From Rhodosorus marinus (taxonomy: Eukaryota > Rhodophyta > Stylonematophyceae > Stylonematales > Stylonemataceae): 64,000 nt of DNA. A model generated the notes under the pieces. The model was not told the DNA's origin. It did no database searches and saw only the letters and a program-made list of their open reading frames with translations. Each line of letters opens with the position of its first letter. The stretch's first letter is position 1. Shown here one piece after another: positions 1 through 8,669 of the stretch. Where the stretch lies: contig JAMWBK010000002.1 in NCBI GenBank assembly GCA_029953675.1, positions 1,426,001 through 1,490,000 on the forward strand, given 5' to 3'. The position numbers were made by a program, and so were the translations under genes.

Positions 1-708
1 GTGTGGGACTCCAGAATGGAATATTTTTTGGGTTTGTTTACGGCGAACGGAATCCTGTTGAACAGATATACTGCCTATCGAAATGCTTTGGGAGTCGTTG
101 CTGTGGAGTGGTCTGCGCTGGGGGAAATGATTGCTGTCGCAAGTTGTGATGGCTACGTACGGATTCTGGCAACAGCCACATGGAGAGTTTTATGCGAGTT
201 TGAGCACACTGATAAGGTGGTCAACACTGTCACATTCAAGGAGAGCTTTATACATGTTGATGAAGGAGACCCGAGAATTGGCTACAATGCTTCGGACGGG
301 GAGAATGTCATTACACTGAGGGACGAACAGCAAAAACAGACTTCCTCTTTTACGCGGGACTTTGCCAAGCTGGAGTGGAACTCGAAAGGAACCTATATAG
401 CGTGTGTCGATTCCGCCTATCCAAACGTTGTTCAGATCTGGGATATCCGTGGAAGACAGCAGGCTGCGGTTATCGTTCAGCGCAGCCCTGTTACCGACTT
501 GAAGTGGGATATTTCTAGCGACAGACTCGGACTCTGCACCGCGAACTCCTACCTCTATTCCTGGAGACCGGAGGGTTCGTCGTGTATCTCCTTGCCACTT
601 GACGGGTTTTCTTGTCGTCTTCTAGACTTTTCTTGGAACGGAGATTGTATCATGCTGCAAGATCGCGATACATACACCCTGGGATACGATGTATCCGCCA
701 GCGGATGA
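1..708 (+). CDS. WRAP73: WD-repeat protein WRAP73 (WDR8), C-terminal part
   Basis: This is the last 235 codons of a gene that begins before the window. The first codon is GTG (Val) inside the protein, not a start. The frame stays open to TGA at 706-708 with no intron. Several WD40 blades are visible, with WSALGEMIAVASCDGYVRIL near residues 38-57 and PNVVQIWDIRGR near 142-153. The order and spacing (a blade ending in YVRIL, a variable linker, then an IACVDSAYPNVVQIWDI blade and a SPVTDLKWD blade) match WRAP73/WDR8 rather than generic WD40 proteins. In animals and fungi WRAP73 acts with SSX2IP/Msd1 at centrosomes and spindle poles to anchor microtubules. That role here is inferred from the family. 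Another WD40 family is possible but less likely. Confidence 0.8.
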   Translation: MWDSRMEYFLGLFTANGILLNRYTAYRNALGVVAVEWSALGEMIAVASCDGYVRILATATWRVLCEFEHTDKVVNTVTFKESFIHVDEGDPRIGYNASDGENVITLRDEQQKQTSSFTRDFAKLEWNSKGTYIACVDSAYPNVVQIWDIRGRQQAAVIVQRSPVTDLKWDISSDRLGLCTANSYLYSWRPEGSSCISLPLDGFSCRLLDFSWNGDCIMLQDRDTYTLGYDVSASG

Positions 709-1535
709 AGACCCTAGGCCTGTATGTCACACCAACTTTGAGAAAAACCGAAACTAGATAAAACTTTTCAGTTTGAAAATAGATTTGGGGTCGAGCTATG
801 TATAAATCTACCTCGTTCCCCTTCAACTGTGAAGCTCGAACAGTGCCTGATCCAACGACGGGACCAGCACCAACATTGCGCTCGACTCGCATCGGCAATA
901 CTATGTTGCCAAAATCAACAACCAAATCCACCATGAAATACCCAATTCATTTATAATAAAGTTTATAAACATCTTCGCCCAAATTTCAAGCTATACATAG
1001 ATTTGAATACCTACAATTGAATAAAAATGGACTCTATTCAAATAAAATTTCACAAAACCTATTAATGATTCACATTAATTGGAAAATAGTAGTAAATTTA
1101 CAGAAACAAGCCTAAGCGGATCCGTAGGCGTTCAGAAGCAAACACCAACTGCTAGTTACGCACCAGCTTTCGAGCGGGCTGACAGTCTCTAAGCAGAGCG
1201 AGGACTACCCATGGGGAGCCGGACGATGGAGCGATGTGCATGTTACATACCTCTGCATTCTGCAGGTATTCGATCCCGCTGATTTGAGCACGCGTAGTGC
1301 CGAGCCGGCTACGAATAGAAGGATGAAGACTTGTGGATACTCGTGCGGCAGAGCGTGTCCTGAAACCTCCATCATCATAACATACAAGAAAAGCTGTTAA
1401 TGAGTCGGGAGGGGGAAGTTTCTGGAGACCACCGTCCCCATCAGCTTTGCCCCTTCCCAGACTATGTGAATCTCATCAAAAAAACATCCACCGCTGCTTT
1501 GTTCGGTTTTCAATGTTGAATATTTCCTTGTCGCG

Positions 1536-1584
1536 GATTATGAAGCCATCGAGTCGGTATTGCCAACTCGATGGCTTCATAATC
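1536..1584. repeat. Perfect inverted repeat, 19-bp arms, 11-nt loop
   Basis: The arm at 1536-1554 (GATTATGAAGCCATCGAGT) is exactly complementary to 1566-1584, with loop 1555-1565. The arms have mixed base composition, so this is not low-complexity chance pairing. It lies far from any coding exon. It could be a small foldback element, a hairpin RNA precursor or a protein-binding palindrome. Confidence 0.85.
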
Positions 1585-2366
1585 GATAGTCGTGGAACAA
1601 ACGGTTTCCTTTTTGTAAATAAAAATTCAGTGTTTCGACTGTGTTAGATGAGGCGACAAAAAAAAATATCAAAACACTGCGATCGATGATTTCATATCTG
1701 GGGTCGGTTCATGGAGCACTCTAGAGTAGCCCGGAATGGATATCAGTTGTTTTAAATATAAAACGCCCAGAAACGTATCAAAAGGAAAATCTCCCCCCCC
1801 CCCTTCTTTTGCGAGAAACACCTTACACAGCATTTCTTGCAACCGTGGATAAGAGCTTTTCTTGTGGATTGTTTATGTACGCAGGGACTATCAAAGTCAG
1901 CCATTCAATCCTTTCACATATATATAGACTGAAATATCGATTGAACTAGCCTTTAAATCTTTTTCATAACCCGTACGATAGAATGCCACGAAGGCAGCAT
2001 GAGTTTTACTACTATTTTATGATTGAATATTATGGTTCTATTGAAAGAAATACGTAGCACCAATGTTTGGAATTGATCGAGAGGTAGCTGAACAATAGAA
2101 TACATTCGCAAAAACTTGTTTTTTTCGTATGTTTCTAGAGAGACCTCAAAGAGCGGATAGGGGTGGTCGTTGGTTGAGGGATTCCCACTGTAATTTTGGG
2201 AGTTCAACTTACTACCCTTGACGAATACCTCGTGTCAGCGCGAGATCAATCAAGTTTTCAGACTATGTTCCAATCAAGTTCTAATATGGAAGGACTCTGA
2301 CTAAGTCCAGTCAAGTCCCGCTTGCACATTTTTTTCCTTGTGGATAGCCTTATGCGACAGAATATT

Positions 2367-2383
2367 CCCCCCCCCCCCCCCCC
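2367..2383 (+). repeat. Poly-C tract (17 C)
   Basis: An uninterrupted run of 17 cytosines lies in intergenic DNA. Similar G/C homopolymers occur at about 1793-1803 and 51423-51433, all outside genes. The length may be affected by sequencing error. Confidence 0.8.
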
Positions 2384-3325
2384 TTTGCTCGTCACTCGTT
2401 TATTAATAAGCAACTAGAATTCCATGAAAGCTTTCAAAAAACCTGCCTAGCCAAAACTCAACTTCCTTATTTAAGCTACGCGAACCTCCATCCCCCCCCC
2501 AAATAACCCCTTTCCTTTTTCTCCCCCGAATTTCTTCTAGCTACTTCGATCCAACAGAACATCCAAAAACTATTCCAAAACTCAAATATCAGTCAGAACT
2601 ATTTCAGGAAAAGAGGCTAATAAAATTCCTAAAAAATAAACCCCTCTCCATCCTCGTCCCTTTCCTCCCCCTCCCCCCCTCTTTCCCCCAACCCTCAATT
2701 TTTCTTACATTATTCAAAGAAAAAATCCGAAAAAAGGTGGTTTTTCCACTAGCTTGTCCGCTCACCGTGAATACACATACTCTTAGATTGCAAAAAAGTT
2801 TGCGTATACCTTTTTTTTGCTCGTTTTGAATGGTGAATCAACGTCGGTTTTTTGGTGTTTTTTTTCTTTAGAATATTTTTTTTGAGATTATTAAGGATGA
2901 CCAATGAAGGTGATAATGGCCAAATAGTGCCTGGAGAGGGGGGTGTGTGAAGGAGGGGGCGCTGGCTTGATCATTTCCATTGTTTTTTATTAATTCTTTT
3001 CTTGAATAAGGGATTGGGAGAGTTTTGAAGGGTGCTGTTTGGGATTGTGCTTTGCATATATGGAAATTTGATGGATGGAGGGCGGGGGGAGGAGGAGAGG
3101 ATTTGGTTTAGAGAGGACTGTATGTGTGTCTGGGTTGATGAAGAAGATTTTGATCTGTTGATACTGTGGATTTGAGAAAGGTTTGGATTTTTTGTAGAGG
3201 CCGTGGGAGGGTTGAAGTTTCGAGAGTTTGGTATCCGAGTTGTGGTTGTTGTGCAAGTGTTATTGTTCGAGAACGGGGACGACGTGGACCTTTTCTGAAA
3301 AGGTTTTTTCTTTCTGAGAGACAAG

Positions 3326-4312
3326 ATGGATTTCGAGTTTAGTAAGGAAGAGCCTTTGGAAGACTTTGGTTTTGAGTTTGCAAACGAGCCATGGGCGGAT
3401 GAAGTGGATGTGATGCCCGAAATTGGCAGTGACTTTTTGTACAATCTGGACGAGAAGGAACTTGTGCAGCAAAACCAGGGAGATTGGCATGATTCAGAGA
3501 AGCTGTCCCACTCATCTTTGAGTGAAAATGTCGAGAGCAGCGAGAGCATTTCATCACAGGAAAAGCCGAAAGCGGGGGAAAAGAAAAGGAAACTTTCAAA
3601 TGAAGATATCTCATCACGAGACGGTTATGTTACTGAGCTTGAGCGAAGGTTGGACATTCTTGCCAAGGAGAATAAAGAACTACGGAAGCAGCTCGCGAAA
3701 GTGAAGCAAACAAACCGAGTACTGCGAACTCAGGTGCAGCCCATCGTCTATCCGCAGCAGCCGTTCTTGCTTACAATTGCCAACAACATTCAGGGCGCTC
3801 TCACTGTATCCAACCCTCAGCGGGCAAAGTCGACAACGGGAGTTACGACTCTATGCGTGTTCTTCCTGCTGGGTGCTTTCATGCTTCCTGGACTTTACAA
3901 TGGTGCGAGTGACAATGGTGATTTGGGAATGATTGCCTCGCATGATGTGCCGAAAATGGCTCTCCCTTCCACGGCAGACGACGCATCGCAAATGACCGTT
4001 TCTAGTCTGAGACATCATGGAATGAATCTCCTCGCTCTGCCAATGTCTGAGCGGGAAAGAAAAGAGCGAGATGGAGTCTTTATGTGTCCTAAAGTCGTTA
4101 GCATTCTGCGCGATGAACGCGAAGGGTTGAACTTAATCTCCGTCGTGGTTCCGACCGCAACAATTACTGGCGGCGAGGTCAACGAGTCTTTCACGGAGCT
4201 TGTGTGCGAAGTGAGGACCATGAATACCATGATTCTGTCAAACTCGGGAGAGTTGAACGGAACCGAAATCGGAGCAGTTGGCTCAGTTTTCTCGGAAGAA
4301 GCTAGAGTGTAA
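3326..4312 (+). CDS. Membrane-anchored bZIP transcription factor (ATF6/bZIP28-like)
   Basis: Single-exon ORF of 328 aa. The N-terminus (residues 1-80) is strongly acidic, as in an activation domain. Residues 83-90 are basic (KAGEKKRK), followed at 101-136 by a leucine-zipper-like heptad region (YVTELERRLDILAKENKELR). A single hydrophobic segment at about 172-190 (GVTTLCVFFLLGAFMLPGL) is a likely membrane anchor, leaving about 135 residues on the far side. This order (acidic, basic, zipper, membrane, luminal) is that of ATF6 and plant bZIP17/28, which are released by proteolysis during ER stress. The basic region is abnormal: the usual Asn-x7-Arg DNA-contact spacing is not intact (SNEDISSRDG), and there is no intron consensus to restore it. 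Membrane release and DNA binding are therefore inference. Confidence 0.7.
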   Translation: MDFEFSKEEPLEDFGFEFANEPWADEVDVMPEIGSDFLYNLDEKELVQQNQGDWHDSEKLSHSSLSENVESSESISSQEKPKAGEKKRKLSNEDISSRDGYVTELERRLDILAKENKELRKQLAKVKQTNRVLRTQVQPIVYPQQPFLLTIANNIQGALTVSNPQRAKSTTGVTTLCVFFLLGAFMLPGLYNGASDNGDLGMIASHDVPKMALPSTADDASQMTVSSLRHHGMNLLALPMSERERKERDGVFMCPKVVSILRDEREGLNLISVVVPTATITGGEVNESFTELVCEVRTMNTMILSNSGELNGTEIGAVGSVFSEEARV

Positions 4313-4678
4313 AACTGAGACGTGGGTTGATATCGTCCTGTTTTTCATGAACCAAAGTGCACATCATATCAAACGCTGTTTTATAATTAAAGAATAACTT
4401 TTTACATAGTCGTCGAGTACATGCAGACCCTCTGGATCGGTCCAATCTTGAGCACCAGAAGGGCCAGCTTGGAAGCGGTGGGGGCAGGACCAACACGATG
4501 ACTGCAGAACAGCCGTATTCTCTCAAGAGATGGGGAACTGAGGTTCCGCCAGCGTGCCTTGAGCAGGAATGCGAAAACGAGAGCTTGCTACGTACTACAG
4601 ATCGGGGTGAAGATGGAGGATATAACCATGCCCGGCTTTCGGAATACCTCCCACATCTTCGCCCTTACTACTCACTAC
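4313..4678. other. Intergenic, convergent 3' ends
   Basis: This lies between the stop of the bZIP gene (+) and the stop of the unidentified minus-strand gene. It holds 3' untranslated sequence, including an AT-rich patch at about 4378-4405. No further gene was seen. Confidence 0.5.
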
Positions 4679-5348
4679 CTAGTCAAACACGTGATAGGTG
4701 AACTCCAATTCGGTCTGACAAGGATCATGTCTACGCTCGATATCCTGAAGTATTTTCTCCAGTCCGCGTTCGTGCAGCAAATATCTTCGGTTCCTGCACG
4801 TCCGTCCCTTTGCTCTCATCCTGTTCTGGGCAGGAGACAACAAGACAGGTGTTAGGAGAATTCGACTACCGGTGGCGAAAGACTTTCCTCTCACCATAAG
4901 CGCTCGTAGTTGGCAAGTCATTGCGGGCATGGCAGCGATGATAGGATTCCCTGAAATAGAGAATTACGGGGTTATTCTGGATCGCAACAGAAGTACCTTT
5001 TGCGAGTTTCAAATATTTGGAATCACGACCAAGCTGGAGAAGCACGATGGCCAACCTATTCTAAAGGGTGGATGACCGAAGATATATGCTACACGAAATG
5101 GGAACATGGAGAAAATATATGATGCGTTCGGGCACTCACCCGCGTCAGTCTCAAAGCCAGAGATCAACCATACAATTCTCGCTTCCACAACAGTAGGCAA
5201 CGAGAACCTTGGACCACAGCTCATGACAGTGCGACGGACTCCAAGAATCAAAAATTTCGTCTAATAGTTTAATCAACGAAGCATCATTTCCCACGAGCGA
5301 AAAAACCAGAAGTCCCGCGATACAAGCGGAATTGATGTTTATGTTCAT
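4679..5348 (-). CDS. Unidentified multi-exon gene (product unknown)
   Basis: Three minus-strand exons join in phase with good splice signals: 5060-4997 (after ...CCCTTTAG, ending ..AAAG|GTACTT), 4950-4895 (after CTATTTCAG, ending CTTATG|GTGAGA) and 4825-4679 (after CTGCCCAG, stop at 4679). They encode an N-R-L-A-I-V-L-L-Q-L-G-R segment, then NPIIAAMPAMTCQLRALM, then a basic C-terminus with ERGLEKILQDIERRHD. An open stretch from the ATG at 5348 (MNININSACIAGLLVFSLVG...) is the likely first exon, but its donor is unclear. Candidates are AAG|GTTCTC or ATG|GTTGAT in one frame, and a strong GG|GTGAGT near 5139 in another frame that does not join cleanly. I do not recognise the family. The gene starts only about 50 bp after the carrier gene's stop on the same strand. 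Confidence 0.45.
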
Positions 5349-5400
5349 TTCTTTTTATGCCCAGATTAAGTGTGGGAAGCAAGTCTTACATAGCGGTCAT

Positions 5401-6674
5401 TTACAGGTTCTTCCATCCGACAAAAGATCTTAGTTGCTCGTACACTGTCAGGGTTAGTAAGGTATGAGGGCCGAGACGGGCATAGTTGGGAACCCAGCCC
5501 TTGTAAAGACCTTTCAGCCCTTCGCTCCTCACAATCTTTCTCAAACAATCCAGCGGACCTTGATACAAATCCTTGTAGTTCATCATCCTCGTCTTTACCA
5601 TGTCGACAGGTTGCGTCACTGTTGTTGTAACAAACTGTTCAAGGCGGAACATGTCAGGCGCGAAGCAAGATGATCAAAGCTCTGCTTCATAGGCGGATCA
5701 GCCTGCACGCGGCCATTTTCAAAAGGAAGCTACCACTTACCCCAGACATCATTCCAGCAGAGACTTGAGCAACTACGCCATCTTCCAAATGCAGGTACTC
5801 CTTTACAACTGTTTTGCTATGGTCATAGACTCCTAACTGTGTTCCAGTTAGTAGCGCTCCACGGACAACATACGGAACCAGCCCTCTCCATAGACCGAAA
5901 ACTCCGTCCGTTCGAACTATGTCCGCTATTGCGGATACGGGGTTGCTGTAGGAGTACGACTTTCCCTGCATTCTCACCTTGATGAGCCTGAGAATTGAAA
6001 AATAACGAGTTCAGTCCTAAGTTCAACGCTGACGTGTGCGCGAGTCACCTAGAATTAATACGTACTCGAATGGACACCCTGCACAAGCCGCTATCGTGCC
6101 GGAAGCCACTCCTGCCATGAGCTTCGTCAAGAAACCGTTGGACCCAGTCGAGCTGATGATCTGGTTTCGTACGGGTTCGTACATCCCAAGCCTGGTCGCC
6201 GAATACGTGTACGCTCGAAGAATTGCTGCATTGTAACCTCTCCAAAGCGTTGTCACGCCCTCGTTTCGGACTACAGTCACGAAGCCTGAACCACGAAGAA
6301 GCGGGGTCTTCCGAAGTCAGAGGGAATATTCAAAACAGATTTCGGATTTGCTGCTTGATACTTTCGCGACTTGATTTCTCACCTCTGAGCATCCCTTTGT
6401 ATTCCCTGGCGTCCCCACTCGCCATTTGCAATTGGAGCCTACATTTCATCATATCTATTGGGTTCGTAAAGAAGGTGCTAATTGCGCAAGCTGAACCGCT
6501 TAACACCAGCTGCTGGAAAATTGTCGGTTTCATCTTCTGCGCTATCGCAACAGCTCCACTTCCTGAACCTGACACTTCGGCCGGCTTCACTGCCGCGGTG
6601 GCCGGTGGTGCATGGTGGCCACCCGTCACGCCAGTCTGACCTTGAACAGCTGCCATATGGTCTGACCACAACAC
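5401..6674 (-). CDS. Mitochondrial carrier, 2-oxoglutarate/malate type
   Basis: Four minus-strand exons: 6674 (or second ATG at 6656) to 6383, 6285 to about 6049, about 5987 to 5741, and 5634-5401. They encode the three tandem carrier repeats. The signature motifs are TNPIDMMKCRLQ in repeat 1, PFEYVLI followed by RMQGK in repeat 2, and TQPVDMVKTRMMN in repeat 3. The hallmark of the oxoglutarate/malate carrier, with Leu-Ile-Arg-Met after the P-x-E of repeat 2, fits better than other SLC25 members. The usual role is exchange of dicarboxylates across the inner mitochondrial membrane. The N-terminus has a roughly 45-residue Ala/Gly-rich extension. Joins 1/2 (LRG|FVTVVRNEG) and 3/4 (MMSG|FVTTTVTQ) are clean. 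The exon 2/3 join is not: no GT-AG pair keeps the frame without losing or gaining residues. Dicarboxylate or UCP-like carriers are alternatives. Confidence 0.82.
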
Positions 6675-8669
6675 TGACAGTTGAAAATTATTCTATCCGA
6701 TCTCCTGGACTTGTGTTCTTTCCCGACAAACCTTTCACACTCACAAACAAAAGCCCCACCCGGCCCCTCCCTTCCACCCCAACTTCAAGTCATATACTTC
6801 CAACTCTCAGTCTAAACAAGAAGGCACCATCCGTCTCCTCACTCGAAAGAGATCAGTTACCCAGGCCGGCGTCCCACCACACTCTCCACACACTCCCACC
6901 CCCTAGCGTCTCCTCCGAACTCATCCAACCAGCACCCTTAAGACCTCCTTTGCAAGCCCAATACTTCGCGTCATCTTTCCCCACCCGGGTGACATTTTAC
7001 AACACCTTTTTTCATGAAAATAAAAAATCTTTCGAGTATTTTGCAACGGGCCAAAGCCCACACAGATCCTGCCCAATATTCCAAAAAAATTCCCATTCTC
7101 TGCCATTATTCGGACCCCTCTCAGAATCACAGGAAGCACAACAATCTCGGAAAAACAATTCAAAAACGAAGGAATCGTCTTACTACCCCCCCGGGGGATG
7201 AGAAGATCACTTTGTTTGACTTGGAAAGAACGATTTCAGTCACCACTTCCAAGCTCTGTCACGAAGGGTCGCGTAAACATGAAATCCATTACTTTTCGAT
7301 TAAAATATAATGAATTTTAGATAAATTACTTTTCATGAGAATACAAGACAATCATTTTTCAGGTACTAGATTGTTTAAGCGGTTTATTTTCAATATGACG
7401 GTTATTATTTATGATATTAGAATTGTTTAGAGCATATTTAGAAGGTGATATTGTATTATCGGGAAATAAATAGTTAATACTATATCGCAAATCAGAGCTT
7501 TGTTTGCACCCCCCTAGACAGCGCAAGATGTAGTATGGAAAGATGAAAACAAATTTAAGCAGTCACTTTTACAGTTCTTGCAAAGGGCTGGAGAGGTGTC
7601 CGGCTCGCAAGTTTGGTTTTTAGAGAAATTATTGTATCTCGGTATTTTTGTTGTTGATTGGCCAGTTATTTGAAAGAGTCTTTGGATTATATTCGTTAAT
7701 TGGCTAGACGGTTGGTCTGTATGTATTGATTGGATATTTATTGTCGAAGTATTTTAAAAAAGCACATTATTCAGTACAGTAAGAAACGCGGGAGAAAACT
7801 GACTGGAGTAGGCGGAACAGCTGTGCAGCCGCGAATTGTTGAGGAGGGGATGTCACATCGGCAACACGAGATGGAGACCGGGTGGCGCAACTGCTGGAGA
7901 ACAGTTCCTTCAGTTTTTCGGACGAGATTGTCGCACAGAATATGTGGCGCTGCTCCCGTTCCTGAACGCGAGGGGTAACCTTGTGGCACCTGATCAGGTA
8001 CAGCAGTGTATAGGACAAAACAAGTGGAGGATTTTTTCTCGCAAAACGTTCCCAAATCAGTCGGACCTTGTCAGCGGCTGTGTCACTCACGCCACGGTGA
8101 GATGCTTGCCAACCATGAAGTCTTGATAAGTCAGGCTACTCAAGACCTGCATGAGGTGGTTCGCATCTTGAGAACTAGATGTGAGAACAGCTCACGGCGA
8201 GATCAAGTCTTGAGAGGACAATTTTGAGACTCCCTAGTGCGCGTCCTTGGGGGACAATTGCCGCCGAAATCAAGAGTCTAGAATGAGAATGCTCAGCGCT
8301 CTCAAAGCAAGAAATCAATTTTACTTTGCTCGTCTCCGACTATCCGCCTTTTTCTTCTCTGGTTTTAACCGATCTTCAGATGACTCCGAGCTGCCCTGCT
8401 AAGGCCGGTCACTTGCCTAGCTACCACTGCTCATACTGCACTCACACTGGGTCGCGAAAAGCTGGTCAAGCTAAGCCTAGTTAGATAACCGTTGCCCAAT
8501 GACGGCACATCCTTACAATACCGTCACCGAAAGGGGGGTTCCATCCTTCTTCCGTTCTCAAGCAAGGAGGCCCATGTTAATAGGCACGGGGGACTTATAC
8601 AACAGTTCACACGTTTATTCACATACGGCTGGGCCAATTAATTGGGATTCGTTCTAGCCCAGTAGAATT
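6675..8669. other. Intergenic region, no gene recognised
   Basis: Between the 5' end of the carrier gene and the 3' end of the SMPD4 gene. It holds C-rich promoter-side sequence (about 6740-6990), an AT-rich patch (about 7290-7480) and, at about 7730-8230, overlapping open frames on both strands (for example a 107-codon minus-strand frame 8090-7767). I could not assign these to any family, and they lack a convincing exon structure. Confidence 0.5.

Larger units (their letters stand above)
709..3325. other. Intergenic region with hairpin, poly-C runs and no recognisable gene
   Basis: These 2.6 kb separate WRAP73 from the bZIP gene. Only short unconvincing ORFs are present. It contains AT-rich stretches (about 950-1100), a perfect hairpin (1536-1584), C-runs of 11 (about 1793-1803) and 17 (2367-2383), and a C/T-rich segment at about 2480-2720. 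The last few hundred bases (about 2880-3325) are T/G-rich and probably hold the promoter and 5' leader of the bZIP gene. Confidence 0.6.

Noticed and set aside
2971-3549. 192-codon minus-strand ORF
   Set aside because: It is antisense to the bZIP leader and start. Ser/Thr/Asn-rich translation mirrors T/G-rich plus-strand sequence and has no family pattern.
6482-7201. 239-codon plus-strand ORF
   Set aside because: It overlaps exon 1 of the carrier in antisense and runs into C-rich promoter sequence. Ser/Pro/Thr-rich, with no motif.
7767-8090. 107-codon minus-strand ORF starting MSDTAADKVRLIWERF
   Set aside because: It looks weakly protein-like, but frames on both strands are open, no splice structure supports it and no family fits. 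Left as unassigned.
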